From Ancylostoma caninum (taxonomy: Eukaryota > Nematoda > Chromadorea > Rhabditida > Ancylostomatidae), in the NCBI GenBank assembly GCA_037903475.1, contig JBAJFG010000104.1, positions 806,001-870,000 on the forward strand: DNA of 64,000 bases, read 5' to 3'. The position numbers were made by a program, and so were the translations under genes. Positions 46,001-59,300 of this stretch are shown one piece after another. Under the pieces are notes generated by a model that saw only the letters and a program-made list of their open reading frames with translations, was not told the origin of the DNA and did no database searches. Every line of letters begins with the position of its first letter. The first letter of the stretch is position 1.

Positions 46001-49000
46001 ACCCATATGAGACGTTGAGTTGATCCAGTTGCTACCCATGGATAATCAAACCGAAGGTATGAGCTTACCTATCTTTCCAATGATGCATCCAGAAGAGGGA
46101 GAAAGATACGAGAGAAAAGAAAACATGGAAAAATTTGCGGTTCCCTGAGAGTGTATACATACGTATAAACACCGGTCAAAAACTGTATTTCCCAGAAGGT
46201 TGAATTTTTTCACAAGAAATGTTACTTAATTGTCAGTACCTAAGCCAAACTTTGATCTTAGCTAAAAGGCTGAGAAATACCCACTAGTATTGTCTAAAGC
46301 ATTGGTTGTGAATGCTTTATGCTGATTCATCGGTGAAATTTTGCCCTCCCAGCATTTTTTGATACGATGTCCTATACCCTCTAAAAACCTATTTCTCTGC
46401 AGGACATGGAGTCAACTTGAAATCAAATAGCATTTTTTAACAGATAAAAGATGTGCTAAACGATAAGTTCAGATATATTGAGTTCTAAACACTGGGGAAA
46501 ATTTCGTCAAGTAGCTTTGGATGACTTCAAACCCCGAGGGGAGAGGAGGAGGGGTGGGGGAGGGGTAGTCAGAGAAATGGGTGCCAAATATGTTGGCTCA
46601 TTGCTTTTCGTTTTAAAATAAAACGGTCATCTTGGAGATTCTAGAGAAAAATATGGAACTTTCCTGTCGGCGAGGAAAAAAGGTTTCTGATGGTATACAA
46701 CGATTGGAAAAAGATGAGAAATTCGAGGGGAAATTGCAGCTGAATGGCACAAAATTGCATTTTCACCCAATAATTTTGCTACGAGAACCCAGAGGAAGCC
46801 TTGTTATGTAAGTCACCCCAGGGGTGCTCCGGCCAGTCCCTCTATTTCTGTATGAGCGTGCGATTCTGAGCGCTGCATTCAGCGAATAATCGATGAGAGC
46901 ATGTTGAATCAGCTGAGTGCAATGGGCGTTCATCGTTCCACCGATGTTATTCATTCGGCGAAGGTAGAGAGCGGCGAGCGATGACGTGAAGCTGAACATA
47001 CGACTTGCTGAGCCATGTTATTTCAGAGGATGGACGTACCACAGTGGAAGACTGTCCCATTCGCCGACGCACTCGTTGTACCGTACCTCGCCAAGGCTGC
47101 AACAGGGACATCAGCTGGCGCTGAACCAGCTGCACAGCTATCGGCGCTTACTGTCAGAGTGGGTGGAAGTTGCAGGATTTTCATAAAATCTGTAAATCAA
47201 AATTATGAATCATGACGGATGGAGTTTGTTTGCTTTCACAGCCCATTTCCAATGTTAGTAAACGTCTTTGATGCTGAGAAAAGCTAAACGTCTTTGATGC
47301 TGAGAAAAACCTGGCCTCTTTCATGAGTCGAGCAAGATAGATTAGTTGGCAGTTATTTGCTGTATAACCTTTATGTGCTCTATAAAAACGTCTAAAAATC
47401 CAGAAGCAAACGGGGAATTTTGCTCCAAATGGGAATTTTGGTAGTACTTCTTTCGCTGCAAGAGCAGTTGACATGTTTAATTGCAGTAGAATTCATGAAA
47501 AAAAAAACCAGAAGTATGAGAATGTCACGTCAAAAAAGAATGTCGAAAATTTCTACATATTCTGCAAATATGAGTAATTTTGCTTATAAATTTTCAGGTG
47601 CTATTAATGTTTTCAGGATAATTCTGTCCATTTTTGTTAGATGGATTTTGCAGACAGGCAAAGTTTTGTTCCAGTTTAAAGAACTCAATTAGAACCAATT
47701 TGAAATTCAGTAGAGAGAGTATAACCGTGTGTGGGTGAGAAAATCCCAATTTAAAGGTGTAAAAACAGGAATTGGACGATTCAGTTATTGTCTGATAGTT
47801 GTGAAAATCTGTCCGAAAATGTGGAAAAAAGGTACGGTGTCCAAAGTGGAATTGATTATCGTGATTAATTTGTGAAAAAATATCGATGTAGTGTTTAAGA
47901 AGATTAGGAGAAAAATAATTGTACAGTAGGCTTACCGTAACATTAGCAAGAAAAAAATGAGTAGTAACCGCTGCACACTTATAGGGTGTAGATTATCTTG
48001 ATCTTGATGATTTCCGAGCAAGCTTTTTTAATTTTTCGGGATTTGTATTCCCTGAACTTTTCAGAAGATTTCCTCCAAATCGTGCTCATTTCCATTTTCT
48101 CCCCAGTCCGTGCAATTTTAGTGTTACAAAGATTTACTGTAGAAAAAATCTATTTCGGATGTTTCCCACCGAGCTTCTCTGCATAGGTGTTGTTGAAGTA
48201 GTTTATTTGTAAGAAGAGTTTCTAAGTTTTGCTGTTGTTATTCCACTTTGCATCCGGAATACCTATACATCTAGAAGAGGAAAAAAGTCTATAAAATTAC
48301 TGAGTTTTCACATAGAAAAGCTATACAAAAGCATCTTTTTCTAGGGAAAAAGAACGTCAAAGCGACGGTCGTCCGTTGGTGCTGATTGCAGAATCGTGGT
48401 CAGAACCGTGTGCCGTTTGCGAAAGTAAAGTACTTCAGGTGGGCTGATCGAATCTCTGATTGATAATCTCAGTGGACAGCAGTTCTTTTTTTTTTCTGAA
48501 ATCTATGTAAGAGAGTTTAGAAAGGGTGTACATGCATTTGTCTTCTGAAAGTGACACCTATTAAAGTTCCTTAGTTCTTCGAGCTCCCTACCATGTATTT
48601 CCACTCAGGAAAAATTTGAAAGCTAAGGTAATTGTGATCTACCGGATTACTGTAACACGACTCTAGTGGTACAGGATGCAGTGAAGTGTATGTGCTTGAA
48701 GTTTCTACGGTGGATCTACCGTATTGACAGGTCCCGGTTTCTGTAGAAGCAAATTTGATTTTGCTAGTTATCACTACACAGCGATTCTAGACGCATAAAA
48801 CGTGGAATTATTAAGACTTTTTAGGAATAAAATTGTTTGAGGTCTTGAAAAATGATAATTTAATATGTTGAGAACGTCCTGGAGCAAAATATTGTTTTTT
48901 TTTTGTGGAGAAATTTTAAAAGTTCGCGGACTTATTCATTTTCCGCCTTGCTTCCCTACCTGCTCCTCTTCCTCCCCACTGAAACCAACCTATCTTGTTA

Positions 49001-50302
49001 AGCCTTACCTAGCGAGACTTCTTTCAAAGGGAAACCCTTCCTTCCATGGTGAAATTCTACGAATTATCTTATTGAGTAGCAGAGCGCATCCCTATATTTT
49101 GTATAAGTTTCCTAACAAAAATAAGTAGGATTTTCTACAGCCTGGCAGCAGAATTTTTGCATAATGTAGGTTGTTTTGCAACGATTTTGCGGAAATTTTG
49201 TAATATCACGTTAAGCGCAGTCAATAAGTAAAGACCTGGAGAAGTTCCACAAATACATCCAGGAAAGGGGTCCTACCAATCAGAGAATTCTTGAAAATCC
49301 GTCGTTTTTTGTTGTTGTACGAACTTGTCCTTGAGGGCTCCAGAATATGTGTAACAAAAAGGCAAAAAAGTCTAAAAATAGCCTCAGAGTATGTATAACA
49401 ATATCTCAAATACATACATAAATATAGATTTTCTTTGGTACTGCTGAAAAATGATGGAGGGAAGGCCTTTTTTTGTTGTGCAACGCAGACGACTACACCT
49501 ACAAAAAGATGTGAGGCACAGGTGTAAGGCGATACCGTCCGCAGTAGAACAGCAGCAGCAAAGAGGTTCAACTTGCAGAATTCCCGACATCTTATGCAAG
49601 ATTCTGCCGTTATCGCTGAATCTCTGGCGAACAGGTAGTTTTAATGAGTTCTGGGCAGCTCTTCAGATGCTGAGTTTTTCGAGGGCCATTGTTGTGCGCT
49701 GATACGTCCCATGGTTAATCGTTACTGTGCGATAATATACCGGTTTGTGTCGCATAAAACCATAACACCTCGGCTGACGTATCATCCTCATGGAATCGTA
49801 CATATTGAGGTTCATGTACCGGCATTCGTTATCGATGACTTTGTTATTGGAACCTGTAGCCACTCTAAGCCGATCGATAATTGTGTTTTGTATTCGCGCA
49901 AGTTGTCGCCAGGGAGCGGTACGGAGGTTCAAGACTTGGTTTGTTTGAGCACCGCTTTTTATAGCTTAGGTGAGCTGCTTGAATTTATCGTGCTTTCGTG
50001 AAACATGGCTGTAAAAGTATAAACATATATAAAATAATCCTCACAATGACAATAGGTGATGTGAGGTGAACATTTCAATTTGGTAAGGCTACCGCATGTT
50101 ATGTTTAAGCTCAGGGGTTAACTGAGGGGAAAGGGTTAACGCGGAGAACAGGTGCAATGGGCTCAGGTACGCTTTAATTCATCAATGGAATAGGTTCTGA
50201 AGGTGGTAAATGTACCAAATGCAAGAGGAAACCTCTGCTTCCTTTATGCAGTCGCCCTTACCGGAAAGGAGCCAACTGCACCTGCGAACTATCTTTCTTC
50301 CT

Positions 50303-50355
<53 letters not shown>

Positions 50356-53300
50356 CTCTATCACTCCTTTCCGTCTTTGTCTGCCGGAATTTATGGTTGA
50401 TTTGAAGGATGTTTGATTCCTGTCTATAACATCCCATTTCCTGGAAGGAGATTGGCTTTCTCTCATATCTACGTATCTTGGACCAATACTGCCCTAAAGT
50501 TACTTTACTCTATTTGGTACTCAGATACTTCTCGCCTAACCCCACTATACAGATTTTACTCGATATTTGAAAGACTGGTAACAGTAACTGGAATTAGGTA
50601 CTGTACTGTCAATTCTGAAGTTTTTGCCGGTGCAGAAACCTCAGCATATCCTTTGGCTCTTTACCCTGCGCTTTTTACGCGTGGTATCAGACATGCCATC
50701 TGCATGTGGCGTCCAAGGTGATTGGTGCGGTGGAGTGGACAAACCTTGAGTGTCTCACATGTCACAAAGGCTGCCGTTCAGATAGGAACATGGCTGGTAT
50801 AGTAAAAACCAGGACACTGCTACCTATTCTGGTGTTTTAGCTGCCACATCACCTGCCTAAAAGGAATGGTTATCGTATCGTAGACGCGCTTGCTGCGGTC
50901 GTTTGCTTCTTCGGTAAACATTACATACCTCCTCATTCTCGGCGGAGCAGTTCTAGTTAAAGATGCGAACAGATGAATCCCTGCTTTGCTCAGCTAGCCT
51001 GTAAGACAGAGCAATATGTCCATTGCTATCCTTGTTCAAGAGGGAACCAATCCCCGTTGATCACCATAGCAGATCCCTTTCACCGCGATGGGCAGCATCC
51101 GCTCGGAAATTTGTGATTAGCAGCGGCCCCAAATCGCAGCGCCACGTATTCAATAGAAGCGCCACGTTGTTGAGAATGTGTCATGCACTTGCGGATTTAA
51201 TTGCAATATATCGCTGGCCTGGACACGGATTTGTCGCTGGGCGAACCAGAACTGATCGAGAGCTTGTTACCTGACCGAGCATTTGTTTCAAAACCCCTCA
51301 ATTATCGACATGTTCCGTGTGGATCGGAGTTTCGCATCGTGCCTGAATCGCTAAAAAGCATCCAGCGAATTTGCATTTACTTTTGTTGAATGCGGCAATG
51401 TCGTTTAATTAGCTGCGTTTGGTGATTGCATTGATACTGTATGTTGTGTTGGCGTTTACAGTCTATTCAAAGGTTTCATGCACGTTTGATTATGCGTTAG
51501 GCCATAAATGCTTTTTGATTTTTGATTTCTTTTGAGCTCGAGATGAAGGGGGTTTGAGATGAACAGCTCGACAATAAGTTGTTCGAATGCTTGAGAATCG
51601 GCTTTTGAGGTTGCTGAGACTTCGGTTAGGCTTCGAAAGGACTTGCTTTGTTGCTACTTTAGCTCCTGTCTGCATATGCTATCTAGGATTTCTTTGACCT
51701 TTCAGTTTTCCAGAATGTGGGCTATGACTTCTTAACCTCGTGAGATTCTGTGAAGTTGTCGAAAGTGGTCTCGTATCCTTGTTAGTATTAGAACATCTAG
51801 AGATACGTACCTGCGTGTAAACCCCTTAGATTTAATTTTTTTCGGTTTTTCAAAAGATGGGGCCGTGATTTGAGGCGTAGGTTGAAAACTATGTAATATT
51901 TGGGACTCCATTTCTTTCTTGGTTTTCTTTCCGTAGCTTCTTTCCTGGATTCTGCTGTTTTAGCAATTTTTCTCTCTTGTGGGAAGCTGTTTGTTGGTTT
52001 AGTCGTCACTTTTGTGATGTTGCTGAGAAAATCCTTTGCTTCTATTCCTGACTCGCTTTTTGCTAAATTTCGCGTAGCAAATTTTATATTCAAATACCTA
52101 AATTTGAGCACAGTGTGTGTGCTAATGTCCCGAAAAGGGTATACTCCTTTAGTTTTCCTCACTGTACATTAGGAAACTCATCAACAATGTTGTTTGCTGT
52201 AAGCTCCTTGAATCAAACGAAAACTGTTATAAAAGTCGGTCAAATTCAGAGTCAAAGTTTAATTTGGATTTACTTGGCAACCACATATTACCCGGAGCAG
52301 AAATTTATAATGAATGTTCGCCTCGACGGCGATAAATCACGAATGAATTGGGAGTCATTTTTGATACTGAATTTTGATTAGCGGTTTTTCCGTTCGTGTG
52401 ATCATCGCTCGGTTTCGACGAAGGCTAGGAACGACACTCGTATAGGAAATTGAGTATATATGCTGCGGGTTCTAGTGATAAGTAATGCTAGGCGTTGGTT
52501 TTTTTTTACCAGGACCCCACATACATCGTATACATGAGAAAATTTGAATGAGCTAGCCTTTTTCGTTTGAACGTATTTAGACGAGTCGATTTCGACGATA
52601 GCTTTCTGAGCTTTCACTTGTTTTGGCTTTTACGTTTCCATAGTTCTTGTATAGTATGTTACAAGTAGAAATGCCTTGGGTTACAGCTGAACCTTCTACC
52701 TCCTCTATTTCAAAGTTCTGGCTAATTTTCCCAATTATGAATGACCTCCAGAATTTATGGATCACTTAGGAGCGTATGAGTTCCTTAATTTGAATGACTT
52801 ATGGGAATTTAGGTTTAGTCAGCCCAAGTGAGTCTTCCTATGAAATTAGTATGAAATGATCAAGCGTAATGCCTGAGACTGTCGTGCTAAAATTGAGCAA
52901 AATAACATAGCATTAAAATTGGAACGCCATTTCACCGAATGGGTCGTTAGCTGGCCGTCCCGTCCCCCACGTGCCGAAATGTCGCTATTATCAGCTGTAA
53001 AGCGGAACATTTTTGCCTACAGAAATCGATGTGATAACCGTTGCACAATGAATGCTTGATGGTAGGCGTTTGTTTATATGCGCACCGCCCCATCACCGCC
53101 GCCAGCACCAGCACCAGCGCACCGTCCGCCGTCCGCCGTCGGTCCGTCCCCACAGGCGCCCCGCCCCGCCCCCGACGCAGCGCCGACATAGCGGATCGTA
53201 CATTCATTCGTCAGTCATGCATGCATGTGTCGTGCTGTACCGTTCGCCTCACATCGCCTCGCCTATTCAGAATCTGCTGACGACCTATCGTCTTCGTCTT

Positions 53301-56300
53301 CGTCGGCGCCACATCTTCGCCATATCGTCTGCTGTCTGAATCTGGCTGCACAGATCTCCAAATTTCGTCCGGCTACCTTCAAGGCTTCAGTCTTGTCCTG
53401 CCATCGTGCCGTTGTGCCATGGCTATTTTAGGGAAATTACTCATGTGTTGTTGTCTGAACTGGTGTAGTAACGAGTGAGATGAATTAACACCGCACAATT
53501 CCTTCCTGATCCTCACTATATAGACTCTGGGAAGCACCGCCTACTTTTCCATCGCCTTTAGTGAAATTTTCTATGTGAGATGTTTTCTAGAAATCATTTC
53601 TGTGTCTATACCCAAGGAAATCTGACAAAAAGGCCTGTAATAGTCCTTCCTTATAATCTGGATGCTCGAAAATCCTTAAAAATTTACCCATAACTACTGA
53701 TCTGCTGTGCAAGGTTGTCGGTGATGCTTTCTAAACTCTCAAGGTAAGTGCTAAGTCGCTGCCAGTGTTTTGCTTTGCTGCTCTGTTTGCGTCCCTATAA
53801 AGTCCATGTGAAAACCCAATTTAAGTTCTGGTAAGGTTTTCGTTTTGGGTGTCTCAGGAAAATTCCGTTGACAGAGGGTGGTTTGAAGTGCATTTGGCTC
53901 CACAAATGCTGATTTACCTACGATAAGGTTTCTTTACTAGCAAGGAGGTGCTTGCATCATTGAGATTACCCAGGGTAATCGTGTTAACATCACACAAGTT
54001 TACCCATCATTAACACGGCAGCCAAAACGTTTGAACTAGATGATCTCAATGAAAGATCCAGGCCCAGGGACGTGCACGAGGCTAACCCCAAAGTTAGGAA
54101 CGAAACATCTATTCTTGGAAGCGTTGTTGTAGTTAGTAGTTTCTGTTTAGTTAATTTCTGTGTGTAGTTAATGATCGGTAACGAGCTCACACATGGCTTC
54201 TATTTTGAGTTCATGTTTGAGCTGCTTACCGAGGGGGACTTTATTGTGCTTAGCTTCTTCAGTGAGGAATTTGCTCAAATTTCACAGCAAAAACCCTACA
54301 GAGATGTAGTCATGCTAATAAATCTATAGACCTTCTTTTTTTAGGACAGCAAGAAAATGAATCTGCAACAGCAGTTGAGTAAAGGCAATACTGCGTGGCG
54401 TACCGGTCATCGTCTCTCTTTTTCGCTATCTTCGCTCAATAATTTGTGCAAGATCTCGGAGCGTATCGCTTAGATTGTTATCCTGGGTCGTCCCCCTTCT
54501 TAGGTGCGTGTCAACGGTGCGATTCTGCGTGTCTGCCAGCTCTTATCATGCGGTCATCGCTGTGTCCTAACGTGACGTGTTACATGGTTTGGCCCTTGCC
54601 TGATACAGGGGTTTTCCGAGACACCTTTGGGTGTAGCGATTCTCCAGAAAAAAGAGGACTTGCATGATGGTTAAGTGAGGGGGGATATGCAAGAGTGGAA
54701 TAATAGAGAAGTAAATGTGTTTGAGGATATCTTTGCACAAAAATATACTGTTGGGTAGGATCTCTCACTAGAAAACCTCTTAGAATGGAATCTGCAGATG
54801 AGAAGATAGTAGCGGTATTATTAGAGTGTGTGGGTATGGTTAATTGCGGCACGCGCCCTCTTAATCAGGGATATGGAGCGTCGTGCCTTCGAACACTGCT
54901 GTGGTCGAGTCCTGCGATTCGTCGCCCCATGCAACCGGCCAATCGCAGAGCTCGGTGGCACCGCCCTTTCTTTTTGCAACGCAGTCAAAAATGCTGTTAA
55001 TGGTCTTCATCGGAAATTCTGATGCAGTTCAATCCGTCCGACGTGGCGATCCTGACCACAATTTCGGACGATTGAGCGTGCGGGTGATGGATGTCAAATG
55101 TGTTTCGTAATTTACGGAAACAGGGAGTATGGGTCCCGTAAAGAATTAGCTGGTTCCCTGCACGAAAAATAACGCATTGTCGGAACTGTGGTACTGAATT
55201 TCGTCCATTCCCTAACGTATTAGTCTATTAAGATGTATTGTATTGAGCAAGCCGATGTGCCAACATGCTAGTCGACGGTCATATTCTATTGCCTCAGCCA
55301 CCAACAGGTGTTTTCCGTAAGCTTCCTCGGTTTTCTGTTACAGTTCTCTGCCGCTTCTTATTGACTCAATTCACAATCTGTGTAGACCTACAATCCAAAC
55401 GCATACATGTACATCGTACGTATTAATACCATTAGTGCATTCGTCTCAAGAGGTTGAGTTGAAATTCTTAGTCCTACCTGTGATTCCATCTAGAAAATCT
55501 GCATCTGAAGTCGTTTTGTTGAGTGACCTTGTTCCCGCGTTGATGATGCTACTGTCGAAAAAAAATCATCTGACTTTTGCCATTGGTCTGGACAATGGGA
55601 TACATACGGTTCATCATGTTCATAGTAATTCCCTTTATAATAGCTAGAACACTTACTTTGGTAGCGTCGGTTGAGCCAAAGCTTAAATTCAAGTGCTGTC
55701 TCGTGATTTTTCGGATAAAAGTGCAGCTTAGTTATCACATGAGAAGTGACTGCGTAGTTCTTTATAATCTGCCATTGAGGAGAATGAAGTTGACGTAATT
55801 TCCGTTCTGGAGATCTAAGAATATCTCAGCTGGGACACCTGGGGTTCTACTATACATAGGAGCGAATCAGTTACGAATTCAGAAAGACATTTAAATGTAC
55901 AGATATTTGAGAATGAGAAAACCCTAAAGCCCTTCTTCTCCCTTATACAGCACTAAATTGATCTCTAATGATGTAACATTGGAATTTTCCATTTATTCGA
56001 AATCGAACATCTTCCCTTCGAATATCGAATACTTCGAATAAATGGAAAATTCGAATGTTCCAACATTGGAAGCCAATGCAGTACTGTACGGAAGAGGAGA
56101 AGAGCTTCAGGGCTTTCTCAATTTCGAACATCTGGATGTTCAAATTGTTTCCTGAATTTGTAATTGAATTAATAAAATTATTCGATTTTTATTCGGTCTA
56201 ATGCATAGGGTCAGTTGCGGGTTTACTTGCTTCATATCTGGCTTGAGCTTCTGGACTTACGTACTATCTACAGTATAGATACAATATAAAAAGAAGTGGA

Positions 56301-59300
56301 ACTTAGTATACGATGGGTTTCGCATTGTTTTGAATGTTGCTGAGTCAGCACGACTTCGCTGTTATCAGCGCTGCTGTCAGCGTTTTCTTGACAAATATTT
56401 TTCTTTGGTACTTCTATGATGAAACTACCACTTCATGTATGTTCGTGAATAGCTTTATGAATAGCGTTAGCGGAAAATATATGCATAATCCGGTCGTGGG
56501 CTGGATACTCGGAACAGGATCACTCGTTTCGGATCTTCATTACCCGTTTCATTTTAAGATTTACTTATTTGGCAAGTTGCCATAATTTTGGTCAAAGCTT
56601 TTATGAAGTAAGATGATGTCATGAATTATGTAATTTACGAATCACAAAAAATGCACTGGTCTAACAGGGCGTGGCTGCCACATTGGTATGGATATCTAGA
56701 AAGCAGTGTAATCTTTTTGCGATTGAATTAAGATTAGGACATGTTTATGAAGTTCATGTTTATACTTGGGCTCAATGTACGGTTAGTCAATGAAGTTGGG
56801 CTTGAGCTGTAGGATATCTCCCGGTTTATTTGAGAGCAGTATATAGTTTATCCCTAGCCAATCTGCAAAATTTGTTTTTTTCACTAAAGATCCTTCTCTC
56901 TTACCGGTGACTCCTTGTGGCTTAGCCTAAATAAACTACCTCTGCCTGAATCCAAGACATCCATCCCTGCATTATCCTGCCTTTCAGTGCAAATCCATAT
57001 TTGAGGCTGAGTTGAAAAGTCGCATCTTTCGAAAAAAAAAATACTTTGAAATCTGTAATTCTCGCACCCTCAAGGTTTGGGACGTTGTGTATCTTCAGTG
57101 CATTTCTAGTCGACGCTTCAAATGTTTCTCATTTTCGAGACAAATGGGTTGGAAAAACCGGCTGCAAAGCTTTCGTGATAGAAAAGAAAAAGAGGAAAAA
57201 AAAACAGGATTAGAAAGAGCAGTGAACGATTTTCCGTTTCTGATATGCCATTGTGAAGGTCAGCCATGTATAACTCCATGAATTGGGTAATTTGAATTCT
57301 TTTATTTTGTACAGTGTTCAGGCGGGTATTTGTTGCACCATTATACATATATGCAGGAGATATTTATGTAATTTATGAGGGGATTCAGGATTTCTTCGGC
57401 TATATTGTAGCGAGAATATTTTGTCGCTTACATATTTCTTGGGAAAAGGTGAAGCTCATTGCTCAGATATCAAACTTCGAGTTAATTACACTATATGTAT
57501 TCATAGGCGTTTACAAGTTCGAGGAAGGACGAGTTGTCCTCATCTTTTGTAGAGGTTGTTAACGTGTTGTCTTATTTTTTTTTCTCAAGTTCGGTGGGAT
57601 TTTTCTCAGTTAAAATTTCCTGGGTTTCGTGTTCCTTGTTCTGGTCGTCACGAATTTCAAAGAAGTGATTTCATGGAAAATATGGAGGTCCCTCCACGTA
57701 TTTTCCTTCGAAATTGTACAGCAGCAGTAGGTGATTTCTTACATTTATTTGATAAGCAAATTATTCTTAGCCGTTGCTGGGTTCTGTAGTGAACGAGAGA
57801 CGGCTGACCGAAGTGTTTTATTTACTTCTGCGGGCGATGGACTGTGACCTGATGATAAGCAGTAGCCTGGCCACAATCACTACCTTTACCCCAACCCACC
57901 GCTATCTGATCACTGCCATTACTAATATCCTCCGGTAACCTTTCAACTGTTGCCTATCTCTTCATTCTTCTTCTCTAGGCTGTGCTATCCACAGATTTTT
58001 TCATATTCCATTCATGAAGGGGTTATTCGGTCAGTGGGAGGTGTTGATCTTGCATGCAGATGCTTTGCCAGATCTATTACTTCCTTCTGATCTGATATAC
58101 CTGCAATTTTTCTAATTTTTCCATCTATTTTTTTTCTTCTGTATGCTGGTCGGGGATTAAGTGGAGGCTCGGATCACACTGCTTTATTGTCGCAAGTGAG
58201 ATTCTCACCTCCATTTCATCACTGCAGCTAAGTTTGAAGTTATTGGTTAGAAAGCCGCACTGCAAGAAGTAAAGATCCCGTAAGCTGCAATGTTGTAAGT
58301 TTTTATTTTCATTCATTTTTTGTGATCTAGGCAATTAATTGGATTATATGGAATTTTGTTGAACAAAAATGCTTCCGTTTCTCCGCTCGTAGTGGGGCTG
58401 CCCAAAGAACTCAAGTGTTATTAGGCCTGCTCTGTAAGGTGAGAACTGGTCCCCGAGCCTCTTTACCGTAGAAAAATCAGTTCGAATGCGCAAGACTACT
58501 TACAAAATCATTTTTCTGCTGCCTTTTTGTCCCTGTGCCAGTCGGGACTAGGATTTATGGAAGCGTAACCAGGCGCAGGCGAAACCAAGCTAGCAAAACA
58601 ACATTCGCATCCTGCGTCTCCTAGCACATCGTAGTCTTATGATAACCTATCACGCCACCCATCGTTGGTTTGCTTGTTTGTCGTTTCATGAATCTCACCC
58701 CGGATCTGTATTAACTCCGTAAGCCTAGATACAGAACCATTTTGAGGTTAGCAGCAGCGGATAGCAGTTCTCGTCCGTGCTATTACTCAGGGACCATTTC
58801 TCGTGTACATTATAGCTCGGGTACCATTTCGTTTCTTTTGCCGAGTAAAGTCATAAATTTTGTGATCTGTATATTTTCAAGTCATTTTCAATAGCAGACT
58901 ATCAAATATATCAATTTTCTCACGAGTGAGTAGTGCACCAAATTTATACAGTCATTGCATAGGTTACCTATAGCTCTTGTCGAAAAGATAGACGGATTGC
59001 GCGTGCGCTTTCATAGCGTCGCGGCTGCAGAATCGCGGTGGGACCTAGCTGACCCTCTCGCTTAGAGCATGCCCTTCCCGCATCTCTCGTCTAGGTCCCG
59101 CCACGATTCTGCAGCCACGGAATCCGTCTATCTTTTTGATAAGGACCATAGGTATTGATTTACAGGAATGTGCTATGGTAAAATTTCAATCTAAACTCTT
59201 CTAAGCCGAAAAAAATGGGCGTTTGTAAAATTTGCTGTCCACTGGGTGTTTATTTGCCTTGAAGCCACTAATGTTATCATTTTCCTCATTTTTTCCAGAA

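Larger units (their letters stand above)
48439..59298 (+). other. SZT2 intron 25 (10.9 kb), repeat-filled
   Basis: The intron is bounded by CAG/GTGGGC and TTTTTCCAG; flanking exons are in phase 0 and adjacent in the human alignment. It contains a CT microsatellite, a C/G-rich patch at about 53085-53190, foldback sequences at 55868-56166 and 58966-59153, and a dispersed repeat at 58614-58705. Possible exon-like frames such as 49483-49624 (HLQKDVRHRCKAIPSAVEQQ, with a GTAGTT donor) match nothing I recognise. A nested gene cannot be excluded. Confidence 0.6.

Noticed and set aside
46868..47171. Extra SZT2 exons in intron 24
   Set aside because: Plausible splice sites and frames, and a weak resemblance to a later part of SZT2, but the phases do not fit between exons 24 and 25 and the position would break collinearity.
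50182..50466. 94-residue frame with Arg-Glu repeats
   Set aside because: The repeat is produced by the CT microsatellite; nothing else in it looks like a protein.
53040..53440. Pro/Arg/His-rich coding exons around the GC-rich patch
   Set aside because: Several frames are open at once because of C-rich composition; no splice chain or family supports any of them.
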